The position numbers and the translations under genes were made by a program. DNA of 64,000 nucleotides from Agromyces italicus DSM 16388 (GTDB lineage Bacteria > Actinomycetota > Actinomycetes > Actinomycetales > Microbacteriaceae): positions 248,001-312,000 of the forward strand of contig NZ_ATXF01000007.1 of NCBI RefSeq assembly GCF_000421545.1, given 5' to 3'. Under the pieces are notes generated by a model, which saw nothing but the letters and a program-made list of their open reading frames with translations, did not search any database and was not told the DNA's origin. Each line of letters starts with the position of its first letter. The stretch's first letter is position 1. Below, in pieces: positions 20,463 through 30,036 of this stretch.

Positions 20463-20861
20463 ATGGACTCGAACGCTGCGGCAGGATGGTACGACGACGG
20501 CGCGGGAACGCGCCGCTACTGGGACGGCACGCGATGGACCGAGCCGGCGGTGCAGGAGGGTGGGGCGGCCGAAGCCGCATCCGCCGGGGCCGCGAGACCC
20601 CAGAACGTGCTCGGCTATCTCGGGCTGGGTCTCGCCGTGCTCGCGTTGATCGGCGTGAGCCTGCCCACGATGCTGCTCGAAGCCATCGGCGGGGTGCTGC
20701 TGCTCGCCGCGTTCGTACTGTCGATCGTCGCCCTGTCCCGCCCGGGGGCGAGATGGCCGGCGATCGTCGGAATCGGGATCTGCTTCGTGGCCGTCGTGGC
20801 CGCCGCGGTGTTCTTCGTGGTCGGGTTCATGAACGGCTACGCCGGTGCCGTCTCAGGGTAG
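20463..20861 (+). CDS. DUF2510-domain membrane protein
   Basis: 132 residues. The N-terminus has the DUF2510 signature AAGWYDDGAGTRRYWDGTRW, a short Trp/Tyr-rich module common in actinobacterial membrane proteins. Three hydrophobic segments follow (about 48-64, 67-88, 97-122). The start follows only a weak GAG. No biochemical role is known. It is not clearly in an operon with regX3 (97-base gap). Confidence 0.85.
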   Translation: MDSNAAAGWYDDGAGTRRYWDGTRWTEPAVQEGGAAEAASAGAARPQNVLGYLGLGLAVLALIGVSLPTMLLEAIGGVLLLAAFVLSIVALSRPGARWPAIVGIGICFVAVVAAAVFFVVGFMNGYAGAVSG

Positions 20862-20915
20862 GCGGGCGACGCCGGGAGCGTCATCCGCTCGGCATCGCGC
20901 GCTGGGAGCCCCGGC

Positions 20916-21392
20916 TCAGGGAACGAGCGACTCGTACTCGGGCAGACGCCCGTCGAGCACCGGCACCTGCTTCTCGACGCCTTCGGCCGAGCCGTACTGG
21001 AAGTAGATCGGCAGGAGCGAACCGGGCTCGACGCCGATGCCCTCGAGGACGATCGGCTCGACCGCGTCGATGCCCTCGGCTGCATCGACGCCGAAGGCGA
21101 CCGTCTCGCCCGCGTCGACCGGGATGGTGACGGTGTCGCCGCCGTCGACCTGCACGTCGAGGTCGACGTCGTCGGCGCCGGTGTTCACGATCGTGAGCAC
21201 GAGCGTGCCGTCGACGCCGTCGTCGCTGACGACGAGGATGTTGCGGAGGTCGAGCTCGCCGACGTTCGCGGAGACGCCGTCGCTCGCGTCGTAGTGCTCG
21301 GTCGTCGCCTGGTAGGTGAGCATCGAGCACCCGCTTGCGCCGAGCGCGACGCCGAGGGCCAGAGCAGCGGATGCGGCGAGACGCGCCTTCAC
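20916..21392 (-). CDS. lpqE: LpqE-like lipoprotein
   Basis: 158-residue lipoprotein: basic start, Ala/Leu-rich core and lipobox GASGC with lipidated C22. The body is an acidic beta-sandwich-like domain (LDLRNILVVSDD, LTIVNTGADDVDL) of the type found in mycobacterial LpqE, whose gene is also divergent from carD. The GTG at 21392 is set by a perfect GGAGG upstream. Function is unknown; the name rests on domain pattern and synteny. Confidence 0.8.
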   Translation of the reverse strand: MKARLAASAALALGVALGASGCSMLTYQATTEHYDASDGVSANVGELDLRNILVVSDDGVDGTLVLTIVNTGADDVDLDVQVDGGDTVTIPVDAGETVAFGVDAAEGIDAVEPIVLEGIGVEPGSLLPIYFQYGSAEGVEKQVPVLDGRLPEYESLVP

Positions 21393-21511
21393 AGAACCTC
21401 CAAGTGCGAAACTGCGCGCACGAACCAGTCGGCGCGTGCGATCGAATCCGAGCATATCGTACCCGGGGCCGCCTGCCAGAAGGGGAGGCGAACCTTAGCA
21501 TGATCGCGAAT

Positions 21512-21521
21512 GTGATATCCT
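21512..21521 (+). promoter_or_regulatory. Extended -10 promoter of carD
   Basis: GTGATATCCT provides a TATCCT hexamer with an upstream TGTG, at the right distance for a roughly 20-base leader containing AAAGGA before the carD start. No convincing -35 is seen. Confidence 0.45.
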
Positions 21522-21547
21522 GAGAGTTGCCGAAAGGACTACCATTC

Positions 21548-22030
21548 ATGCTTTTTGAGGTTGGCGAAACCGTCGTTTACCCCCACCACGGTGCCGCAAC
21601 GATCACCGAGGTCAAGAAACGCATCATCAAGGGTGAAGAGAAGCTCTACCTCAAGCTGAACGTCACGCAGGGCGACCTCGTCATCGAGGTGCCCGCCGAG
21701 AACGTCGATCTCGTCGGCGTCCGCGACGTCATCGGCAAAGAGGGCCTCGACAAGGTCTTCGAGGTGCTGCGCGCGCCCTTCACCGAGGAGCCGACCAACT
21801 GGTCGCGCCGGTACAAGGCGAACCTCGAGAAGCTCGCGTCCGGTGATGTCATCAAGGTCTCAGAGGTCGTGCGCGACCTGTGGCGCCGCGATCAGGACCG
21901 CGGTCTCTCCGCGGGCGAGAAGCGCATGCTCGCGAAGGCACGTCAGATCCTGATCTCCGAGCTCGCGCTCGCCGAGAAGACCGACGAAGAGGCGGCGTCG
22001 ACCGTGCTCGACGAGGTGCTCGCTTCGTAG
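21548..22030 (+). CDS. carD: CarD family transcription factor
   Basis: RNA polymerase-binding factor that stabilises open complexes, especially at rRNA promoters; essential in mycobacteria. 160 residues: the N-terminal Tudor-like RNAP-interaction domain starts with [13 protein letters not shown], and the C-terminal helical DNA-binding half holds [12 protein letters not shown] with the conserved Trp. The ATG at 21548 follows AAAGGA; an in-frame ATG 21 bases upstream lacks homology. A strong terminator ends the transcript. Confidence 0.97.
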   Translation: MLFEVGETVVYPHHGAATITEVKKRIIKGEEKLYLKLNVTQGDLVIEVPAENVDLVGVRDVIGKEGLDKVFEVLRAPFTEEPTNWSRRYKANLEKLASGDVIKVSEVVRDLWRRDQDRGLSAGEKRMLAKARQILISELALAEKTDEEAASTVLDEVLAS

Positions 22031-22047
22031 CGGGCGATCGATCCTTC

Positions 22048-22083
22048 GACGAACGGCGGGTGCGTGCGCACCCGCCGTTCGTC
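22048..22083. terminator. Terminator hairpin after carD
   Basis: A 16-bp perfect stem (22048-22063 with 22068-22083) and a GTGC loop, 18 bases after the carD stop. Confidence 0.8.
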
Positions 22084-22159
22084 GTCTCCGGCGCGGCACG
22101 TCTCCTGGGCGGGCCACCACCGCCGCGCGGCGACGATCGCACGGGGCTACGCTCGAGCT

Positions 22160-23389
22160 GTGAGTTCTGCGATCGCCGTCATCGTCGTCGCCGCGGGCAG
22201 CGGCAGCCGTCTCGGTCACGCTGAGCCGAAGGCCTTCGTGCCGCTCGGCCCCGACACGGTGATCGCCACGGCGGTTTCCGGCGTGCTCGCCATGCGCGAG
22301 GCACCGCACCTCGTGCTCGTTGTGCCGGGGGAGCGTGTCGAGACCACGCGCGAGCGATTCTCGGCCGATGCCGCCGCCGCGGGGGCGACGCTCGACGTCG
22401 TCGCCGGGGGAGCGAGTCGGCAGGAGTCGGTCGCCGCCGGCCTCGCGGTGCTCCCCGCCGCGGTCGAGACCGTGCTCGTGCACGACGCCGCACGTGCGCT
22501 CGCGCCCGCCCTGCTCTTCGACGAGGTCGCCGCGGCCGTCCGCGCGCGCAGACACGGCATCGTGCCCGCCCTCGACATCGTCGACACCGTGAAGCGGGTC
22601 GGCGGTGACGGCCAGGTGCAGGAGACCGTCGATCGCTCGACCCTGCGGGCCGTGCAGACGCCGCAGGGTTTCCCCCGGTCGTCGCTCGACCACGCCTACG
22701 CCACGGCGCGCGGCGACGTCACCGACGATGCCGCGCTCGCCGCCGCCGCCGGTCTCGTCGTCGAGATCGTTCCCGGCGATGTCCGCGCGTTCAAGATCAC
22801 CGTGCCCGCCGACCTCCGCCGGGCCGAGCAGCTGCTCGCAGGCCGGCACGACGCCGAGCAGCACACTGCAGGCCGGTCGCCGGCCGCCGGTGCGCACGAC
22901 GACGCCCCGCGCCCCGCGGCGCCGCGAATCGGCACCGGTACCGATGTGCACGCATTCGCCGCCGACGACTCCCCGCTCTGGCTCGCCGGCCTGCACTGGC
23001 CGGGCGAGCGAGGCCTCTCGGGGCATTCCGACGGCGACGCCGCCGCGCACGCCGTGTGCGACGCGCTCCTGGCGGCGGCCGGACTCGGCGACGTCGGCCA
23101 GATCTTCGGCACTGCCGACGCGCGGTTCGCCGGCGCCCATGGCGAGGTGTTCCTCGCCGAGACGAGGCGTCTCGTCGAGGCATCCGGCTACCTCATCGGC
23201 AACGTCACCGTGCAGATCGTGGGCAACCGGCCGAAGCTCGCGCCCCGTCGTGGCGAGGCCGAGGCGTTGCTGTCGCGAGTGCTCGGCGCCCCGGTCAGCG
23301 TCGCCGCGACGACGAGCGACGCGCTCGGGTTCACTGGTCGCGGCGAGGGGGTCGCGGCCATCGCGACCGCGCTCATCGTGCCCGCCTGA
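22160..23389 (+). CDS. ispDF: Bifunctional IspD-IspF (MEP isoprenoid pathway)
   Basis: Single 409-residue polypeptide with two non-consecutive MEP-pathway activities. The N-terminal half (about 1-235) is 2-C-methyl-D-erythritol 4-phosphate cytidylyltransferase: [11 protein letters not shown] nucleotide loop, [16 protein letters not shown] linker of about 20 residues rich in His/Ala leads to the C-terminal half (about 255-409), MECDP synthase, with [19 protein letters not shown] metal site and [14 protein letters not shown]. The GTG at 22160 has TACGCT exactly six bases upstream and no Shine-Dalgarno, hence probably leaderless. In mycobacteria the same two enzymes are separate adjacent genes, so this is a fusion at a conserved locus. 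Confidence 0.95.
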   Translation: MSSAIAVIVVAAGSGSRLGHAEPKAFVPLGPDTVIATAVSGVLAMREAPHLVLVVPGERVETTRERFSADAAAAGATLDVVAGGASRQESVAAGLAVLPAAVETVLVHDAARALAPALLFDEVAAAVRARRHGIVPALDIVDTVKRVGGDGQVQETVDRSTLRAVQTPQGFPRSSLDHAYATARGDVTDDAALAAAAGLVVEIVPGDVRAFKITVPADLRRAEQLLAGRHDAEQHTAGRSPAAGAHDDAPRPAAPRIGTGTDVHAFAADDSPLWLAGLHWPGERGLSGHSDGDAAAHAVCDALLAAAGLGDVGQIFGTADARFAGAHGEVFLAETRRLVEASGYLIGNVTVQIVGNRPKLAPRRGEAEALLSRVLGAPVSVAATTSDALGFTGRGEGVAAIATALIVPA

Positions 23390-23455
23390 GGTTCGGCGCG
23401 GTCGACGGGGCCGCACGACGCGGGCGCCGCGGAGTCGCGCCGGTAGGCTTGGCGG

Positions 23456-24880
23456 GTGACCGTGCGACTCTACGACTCGAAGGCCCAGGCGCTGCGCGAC
23501 TTCGTGCCCCTCCGGGAGGGGCGCGTCGGCATGTACGTCTGCGGGCCGACGGTGCAGTCGAGCCCGCACATCGGCCACCTCCGCAGCGCCCTCGTCTACG
23601 ACATCATGCGGCGCTGGTTCGCCTACCGCGGCAACGAGGTCGTCTTCGTGCGCAATGTCACCGACATCGACGACAAGATCCTCCAGGCCGCCGCCGACGA
23701 GGGCGCGAGCGACACGTGGTGGGCGCTCGCCTACCGGGTCGAGCTCGAGTTCACCTCCGCCTACAACTCCCTCGGCATCCTCGCGCCGAGCTATGAACCC
23801 CGCGCGACGGCGAGCGTGCAGCAGATGCAAGAGCTGATCACGCGCCTCATCGAGCGCGGCCACGCGTACCCGGCGCTCGACGGATCGGGCGACGTCTACT
23901 TCGACACCGCGAGCTGGCCCGCCTACGGCGAGCTCACCCGGCAGTCGCGCGACAAGATGGAGGCGGCGGCCGACGCCGACCCCCGCGGCAAACGCGACCC
24001 CCGCGACTTCGCCCTCTGGAAGGGCCGCAAGCCGAACGAGCCCACCTCGGCGAGCTGGCGCTCGCCCTGGGGCGACGGCCGCCCGGGATGGCACATCGAG
24101 TGCTCGGCGATGGCCGGGCGCTACCTCGGCCCCGAGTTCGACCTGCACGGCGGCGGACTCGACCTCCGCTTCCCGCACCACGAGAACGAGCTGGCGCAGA
24201 CGAGTGCGGCCGGCGACGGCTTCGCCCGCTACTGGGTGCACAACGGACTCGTCAACATCGGCGGCCAGAAGATGTCGAAGTCGCTCGGCAACTCGGTCTA
24301 CGCCGCCGAGCTCTTCGCCCTGGCGAGCCCCCTGGCCGTGCGATACCTGCTCGGCCAGGCGCACTATCGATCGACCCTCGACTACGCGCCCGGCTCCCTC
24401 CTCGAAGCCGAGGCCGCCGTCGACCGCATCCGGGTGTTCCTCGAGCGCGTCGAGCGGCGGCTCGCGGGCACCCGCTTCATCGGCGTCGGCGCCCCCGTCG
24501 TGCCCGAGGCGTTCGAATCGGCGATGGACGACGACCTCGGCGTGCCGCAGGCGCTCGCGGTGCTGCACGACACGGTGCGGTCCGGCAACCAGGCACTCGA
24601 CACCGAAGAACTGAACGCCGCCGCGATCGCCCACGGGCAGGTCGGTGCCATGGTGCAGGTGCTCGGCATCGACCCCCGCGACCCCCACTGGTCGGCGGCC
24701 GAGCAGGGGCCCGCCGCGGCGGCGCTCGACACGCTCGTCCGTCGCCTCATCGACGACCGGCGGGCCGCGCGCGAGTCGAAGGACTACACCGCAGCCGACC
24801 GGATCCGCGCCGAACTCACGGCCGCGGGCATCACCATCGAAGACAGTCAGACCGGCACGCATTGGAGTTTGGGATCATGA
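23456..24880 (+). CDS. cysS: Cysteinyl-tRNA synthetase
   Basis: Class I aminoacyl-tRNA synthetase charging tRNA-Cys. 474 residues with zinc ligand C29 (MYVCGPTV), the HIGH-type signature PHIGHLRSA, zinc site residues in WHIECSAM and FPHHENE, and KMSKS at 272-276. The GTG at 23456 has TAGGCT exactly six bases upstream and no ribosome-binding site, predicting leaderless translation. Its stop overlaps the rlmB start (ATGA). Confidence 0.97.
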   Translation: MTVRLYDSKAQALRDFVPLREGRVGMYVCGPTVQSSPHIGHLRSALVYDIMRRWFAYRGNEVVFVRNVTDIDDKILQAAADEGASDTWWALAYRVELEFTSAYNSLGILAPSYEPRATASVQQMQELITRLIERGHAYPALDGSGDVYFDTASWPAYGELTRQSRDKMEAAADADPRGKRDPRDFALWKGRKPNEPTSASWRSPWGDGRPGWHIECSAMAGRYLGPEFDLHGGGLDLRFPHHENELAQTSAAGDGFARYWVHNGLVNIGGQKMSKSLGNSVYAAELFALASPLAVRYLLGQAHYRSTLDYAPGSLLEAEAAVDRIRVFLERVERRLAGTRFIGVGAPVVPEAFESAMDDDLGVPQALAVLHDTVRSGNQALDTEELNAAAIAHGQVGAMVQVLGIDPRDPHWSAAEQGPAAAALDTLVRRLIDDRRAARESKDYTAADRIRAELTAAGITIEDSQTGTHWSLGS

Positions 24881-25908
24881 AGGGCAGCAGCGGCAAGTCG
24901 CGCGCCGGAGCCGTGCGGAAGGCGAAGAACAAGCAGGTCGGCTCGGGCGGCCAGGGCCGCCAGGCCCTCGAGGGCAAGGGGCCGACGCCGAAGGCCGAGG
25001 ATCGCGCCTGGCACCCCGCCGGCAAGCGGAAGGCGGCGCAGGAACGCTACGCCGCCTCGGGCGGCAAGGGCAAGCCGGGCGGCAAGGTGGCGGGCCAGTC
25101 CCGCGGCTCGAGTGCGCCCCGAGGTGCCTCCGGTGCCGCGCGACGCTCGAAGTCGGGCGACGAGTCCGAGATCGTGACGGGCCGGAACTCGGTGCTCGAG
25201 GCGCTGCGCACCCGCATCCCCGCGACGACCCTCTACCTCGCCGCGCGCATCGAGATGGACGACCGGGTGAAGGAGGCGGTGAAGATCGCCACCAACCGGG
25301 GCATTCCGATCCTCGAGGTCATGAAGCCCGAGCTCGACCGCCTCGCCGGCGAGGGCGGCGTGCACCAGGGCCTGGCGCTCAAGGTGCCGCCGTACGAGTA
25401 CGCCCACCCGATCGAGCTCCTCGACGAGATCATCGCGAGCGACGAGACGCCGCTGCTCGTCGCCCTCGACGGCATCACCGACCCGCGCAACCTCGGCGCG
25501 ATCCTGCGCTCGACGGGCGCGTTCGGCGGTCAGGGCGTCATCGTGCCCCAGCGCCGCTCGGTCGGGGTCAACTCGGCCGCCTGGAAGACCTCGGCCGGCG
25601 CCGCGGCACGCGTGCCCGTCGCGATGGCCGCGAACCTCACGCAGACGCTGAAGACACTCAAAGAACGCGGCGTGTTCGTGCTCGGCCTCGACGGCGACGG
25701 CGACGTGTCGTTGCCCGGCCTCAGCTGGGCGGACCGCCCGATCGTGATCGTCGTCGGCAGTGAGGGTAAGGGCCTCTCGCGCCTCGTCGCGGAGACCTGC
25801 GACGCGATCGTGTCGATCCCGATCAGCGCGACGACCGAGTCGCTGAACGCGGGCATCGCCGCTTCGGTCACGCTCTACGAGATCTCGAAGCTGCGGGCCG
25901 AGGGCTGA
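24877..25908 (+). CDS. rlmB: 23S rRNA 2'-O-methyltransferase, TrmH/RlmB family
   Basis: SPOUT methyltransferase of 343 residues, predicted to methylate a 23S rRNA guanosine. The first about 95 residues are a basic, Gly/Lys-rich disordered extension typical of actinobacteria. The substrate-binding domain starts at VTGRNSVLEALR; the SPOUT core has LDGITDPRNLGAILRS, VVGSEGKGLSRL and PISATTESLNAG. Coupled to cysS by a four-base overlap, as in M. tuberculosis. Exact target base is inferred from the family. Confidence 0.93.
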   Translation: MKGSSGKSRAGAVRKAKNKQVGSGGQGRQALEGKGPTPKAEDRAWHPAGKRKAAQERYAASGGKGKPGGKVAGQSRGSSAPRGASGAARRSKSGDESEIVTGRNSVLEALRTRIPATTLYLAARIEMDDRVKEAVKIATNRGIPILEVMKPELDRLAGEGGVHQGLALKVPPYEYAHPIELLDEIIASDETPLLVALDGITDPRNLGAILRSTGAFGGQGVIVPQRRSVGVNSAAWKTSAGAAARVPVAMAANLTQTLKTLKERGVFVLGLDGDGDVSLPGLSWADRPIVIVVGSEGKGLSRLVAETCDAIVSIPISATTESLNAGIAASVTLYEISKLRAEG

Positions 25909-25928
25909 CCCCGACATCCGCGAAATCA

Positions 25929-26019
25929 CGTTTCTCAGGAGCGTGATCTCGAAACCGTGCCGTGCTCAGGAGAAATCACCCTCGAACGGCACGATGCCCG
26001 GGAAAACTCCTGAGAAACG
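25929..26019. repeat. Nested inverted repeat, GTTTCTCAGGAG family (copy 1)
   Basis: Outer arms CGTTTCTCAGGAG (25929-25941) and its exact complement (26007-26019) enclose inner arms CGTGCCGT (25956-25963) and ACGGCACG (25986-25993). A partial third copy, CTCAGGAG, is at 25965-25972. It sits between convergent rlmB and the DUF4032 gene. A second family member is at 44686-44808. Confidence 0.85.
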
Positions 26020-26034
26020 CGATGTGGAGCAGGT

Positions 26035-27354
26035 TCAGACCTTCAGACGCCAGTCGTCCTCGTCGTCGGGGTCGATCGCGCTGATCGCCGCAGTCTCGGT
26101 CGGCACGACCTCGATCGCCGCGGTCAGCGAGCCGGTCGGCGGGTCGATCATGGTCGCCTCGTCGCGGCGGTGGCGGAGCACGGTGTTGATGTACGAGGAC
26201 ACGGCCTCGGCGAGCGGGATGTCGTGGCCGGCCTGCTGCGCCATGAACCAGCGGTGGTCGAGCAGCTGGTGGAACACCTCGGCCGGCTCGAGCTTGCCCC
26301 GCAGCTCGCGAGGGATCGCGCGCACCACCGGCTCGAACACGCGCATGAGCCACTCGTGCGCGACCATCTCCTCGTCGAGCTCGCCCTTGCCGTACGCGGC
26401 GCGGTACGAGTCGAGGTCGTTGAGCAAGCGCCGGGCCTGGTTCTCGCCGGCGTCGAGGCCGGTGAGCCGCAGGAGCCGGCGCTGGTGGTGGCCGGCATCG
26501 ACGACCTTCGGCTGGATCCGCACGGTCGTGCCCGAGGCATCCGTCTTGATCGCGAGCTCTTCGATGTCGAAGCCGAGTTCGTTGAGCCGGTTGACGCGCT
26601 CGTTGATGCGCCAGCGCTCGGCCGAGGAGAACGACTCGGAGCCGGTGAGCTCGGTCCAGAGGCTGCGGTACGCCTCGACGATGCCGTTCGAGATGCGCAC
26701 CGGGTCGAGCTCGTCGGCCACCTTGCCGCCGGCCTCCAGATCGAGGAGTTCGCCGGCGATGTTCACCCGCGCGATCTCGAGGTCGTTCTCGCGCTGCCCG
26801 TTCGAGAGCCCGCCCTCGTAGAGCTTGCCGGTCTCGGCGTCGACGAGGTATGCGGCGAAGGCGCCCGCGTCGCGGCGGAACAGCGTGTTCGAGAGCGACA
26901 CGTCACCCCAGAAGAAGCCGACGATGTGCAGGCGCACGAGCAGCACCGCGAGCGCGTCGACGAGGCGGGTCGCGGTGTCGGGTCGCAACGTCTGGGAGAA
27001 CAGCGCGCGGTAGGGGAGCGAGAACCGCAGGTGACGCGTCACGAGCACGGGCTTCAGCTCTTCGCCCTCGTCGTCGCTGCGGTTCGTGATGACGGCGACC
27101 GGCTCGACGCAGGGGATCTCGAGGCGCTGGAGCGTGCGCAGCATCTCGTACTCGCCCTTCGCCATCTCGGCGGTCGTCTCCTTGATGGCGACGACGTGAC
27201 CGCCGAGGTGGGCGAAGCGCACGAGGTGGCGGGAGATGCCCTTCGGGAGCGCGGCGATCGCGTCGCTCGGCCACGACTCGAGCGGGAGGTGCCACGGCAG
27301 GTCGAGGAGGGCCGGGTCGGCCATGGCCGAGGTGATCGAGAGGGAACCGCTCAT
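26035..27354 (-). CDS. DUF4032 protein with kinase-like N-terminal half
   Basis: 439 residues. The first about 210 residues resemble small-molecule or lipopolysaccharide kinases: VVAIKET (putative ATP-binding Lys) and GFFWGDVSLSNTLF...YLVDAETG, which mimics HGD..N..D catalytic and metal-binding residues. The C-terminal half is the DUF4032 domain with WRINERVNRLNELGFD and a His-rich stretch near GHHQRRLLRL. No reaction has been assigned to this family. The ATG follows GGAAGGAT. It lies downstream of, and codirectional with, the sugar ABC ATPase; a hairpin separates them. Confidence 0.85.
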   Translation of the reverse strand: MSGSLSITSAMADPALLDLPWHLPLESWPSDAIAALPKGISRHLVRFAHLGGHVVAIKETTAEMAKGEYEMLRTLQRLEIPCVEPVAVITNRSDDEGEELKPVLVTRHLRFSLPYRALFSQTLRPDTATRLVDALAVLLVRLHIVGFFWGDVSLSNTLFRRDAGAFAAYLVDAETGKLYEGGLSNGQRENDLEIARVNIAGELLDLEAGGKVADELDPVRISNGIVEAYRSLWTELTGSESFSSAERWRINERVNRLNELGFDIEELAIKTDASGTTVRIQPKVVDAGHHQRRLLRLTGLDAGENQARRLLNDLDSYRAAYGKGELDEEMVAHEWLMRVFEPVVRAIPRELRGKLEPAEVFHQLLDHRWFMAQQAGHDIPLAEAVSSYINTVLRHRRDEATMIDPPTGSLTAAIEVVPTETAAISAIDPDDEDDWRLKV

Positions 27355-27410
27355 GGGTCGATCCTTCCAGAAGAGGTGCGGATGCCACGGGGCCGCCCCC
27401 GGAAGACGGC

Positions 27411-27443
27411 GATGCCGGCCGGGCGAACCGCCCGACCGGCATC
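27411..27443. terminator. Terminator hairpin after sugar ABC ATPase
   Basis: A 15-bp stem with one mismatch (27411-27425 with 27429-27443) and an AAC loop, just beyond the msiK-like stop in the minus direction. Confidence 0.7.
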
Positions 27444-27463
27444 GATCGTCATGAGGCGCGAGG

Positions 27464-28564
<1,101 letters not shown>

Positions 28565-28847
28565 GGTTCTTTCTCTCCTTCACCGGCAGGTACGTGCCGG
28601 ACGATCCGTAGTGAATGGAAGCGCGTCGACGTCGACGCCTCATCAGTATCGCACGCGCGGGCAGGGCTCCCGACCACGGTGCGGATGCCACGGCCCCGGC
28701 CCCGGGGCATCCTCTCGCTGCCGTGGCGTGAACCGGCGGAGAGCGCATTCAGCGCCCGTTTGGGTGATTCCCAGCCATCGTCCCTACTATCGTCATTGCG
28801 TGCGCCTGCACTCGCGCGCGCCCACACAGCGACCGGAGTGACCATCG
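28565..28847. promoter_or_regulatory. Divergent promoter region, ugpC-like / DsbA-like genes
   Basis: 283 bases without a gene. TACTAT at 28785-28790 is a good -10 for the rightward DsbA-like gene with a leader of about 50 bases. GGATGCC (28683) and GGCATCC (28706) form an inverted repeat flanking a CCGGCC-rich core. No clear operator for the sugar ATPase was found. Confidence 0.45.
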
Positions 28848-29774
28848 ATGAGCAACGGCGGATCGAACCAGCCACGCCCCACCCGTAACGAGCAGCGCGA
28901 AGCCGCGCGCGAGAAGGCCAGGGAGCTGCGCGTCGCGCAGAAGAAGCGGGAGCGTCGCAACAAGTTCCTGCTCGTCGGCGGCGTCACCGTCGCCGTGGTG
29001 CTCGTGATCGGCCTCGTCATCGGCGTCGTGGTGCAGAACATGAAGCCCGCCGGGCCGGGCCCCGCCAACATGGCGAGCAACGGAATCCTCCTCACCGGAG
29101 TGGACGGCGCGATGACGCCCGTCGAGACGAAGTCGCTCGACGCCGACGCCGACCCGATCCCGACCGAGCAGGACGACAGCGGCACGGTCGCGAACATCGT
29201 GGTCTACGTCGACTACCTCTGCCCCTTCTGCGGCCAGTTCGAGACGACGAACGGCGAGGCGATCCGCACGATGGTCGAGCAGGGCGCGGCCACCCTCGAG
29301 ACCCACCCCCTCGCCATCCTCACGAACAAGTCGGCGGGCACCCAGTACTCGCTCCGCGCGGCGAACGCCGCGGCCTGCGTGGCCGACACCTCGCCCGAGT
29401 CGTTCTTCGACTTCAACGCGCTGCTCTTCGCGAACCAGCCGGAGGAGGGCTCGACCGGTCTCACGAACGACGAGATCAAGGGCTTCGTGACGGAGGCCGG
29501 TGCCTCCTCGGTCGGCACCATCGAGAACTGCATCGACTCGAAGGAGTTCTACGGCTGGGTGAACAACGCGACCGAGCGGGCGCTGACCCAGCCGGTGCCG
29601 AACTCCGACCTCCCGTCGATCAAGGGCACCCCGACGGTGCTTGTGAACGGCAAGCAGTACGTCGGATCGCTCACCGACCCGGCCGAGTTCCAGTCGTTCG
29701 TGCTGCAGGCGACCGGTGAGGCGTTCTCGGAGTCGACCTCGACCCCGACGCCCACCCCGACGCCCGCGTCGTAG
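28848..29774 (+). CDS. Membrane-anchored DsbA-family thioredoxin-fold protein
   Basis: 308 residues. A basic cytoplasmic tail (1-38) precedes one membrane helix (about 40-63), then an extracytoplasmic thioredoxin fold. The active-site motif is CPFC at 125-128 and the cis-Pro loop is GTPTVLVNG. A second Cys pair (AACVAD and ENCIDS) could form a structural disulfide. The C-terminus is a short PTPTPTP tail, possibly wall-associated. Likely a disulfide oxidoreductase for exported proteins. A terminator hairpin and tRNA-Thr follow. Confidence 0.9.
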   Translation: MSNGGSNQPRPTRNEQREAAREKARELRVAQKKRERRNKFLLVGGVTVAVVLVIGLVIGVVVQNMKPAGPGPANMASNGILLTGVDGAMTPVETKSLDADADPIPTEQDDSGTVANIVVYVDYLCPFCGQFETTNGEAIRTMVEQGAATLETHPLAILTNKSAGTQYSLRAANAAACVADTSPESFFDFNALLFANQPEEGSTGLTNDEIKGFVTEAGASSVGTIENCIDSKEFYGWVNNATERALTQPVPNSDLPSIKGTPTVLVNGKQYVGSLTDPAEFQSFVLQATGEAFSESTSTPTPTPTPAS

Positions 29775-29784
29775 CCGAGGCATC

Positions 29785-29820
29785 CGAGGAGGGCCGGGCG
29801 TCCGCGCCGGGCCCTCCTCG
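29785..29820 (+). terminator. Terminator hairpin after DsbA-like gene
   Basis: A 16-bp stem with one mismatch (29785-29800 with 29805-29820), TCCG loop, 11 bases after the stop codon. Confidence 0.75.
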
Positions 29821-29866
29821 TCGGTGCAGCCCCGGGTAGGATGACCCAGCGGGGCATCCGCCCTCT

Positions 29867-29939
29867 GCCGGCTTGGCGCAATTGGTAGCGCACCGCTCTT
29901 GTAAAGCGGGGGTTACGGGTTCGAGTCCCGTAGCCGGCT
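29867..29939 (+). tRNA. tRNA-Thr (anticodon UGU)
   Basis: A 73-base cloverleaf: acceptor GCCGGCT pairs with AGCCGGC, followed by discriminator T at 29939. D-loop AATTGGTAG, anticodon TGT at 29900-29902, and T-loop GGTTCGAGTCC are in place. No CCA is encoded. Confidence 0.97.
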
Positions 29940-30036
29940 CTTGACCGAAGAACCCACCGGCGCACCGTCGAACGCCGAATCGCAGCGCCCCGACCGTCGC
30001 CACGCCCACACCCACCAGCATGCCGAGCGCACGCGG

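Noticed and set aside
21860-24862. A 1000-codon open frame antisense to carD, ispDF and cysS
   Set aside because: It has no recognisable motif or start signal and mirrors the codon phase of real genes on the other strand.
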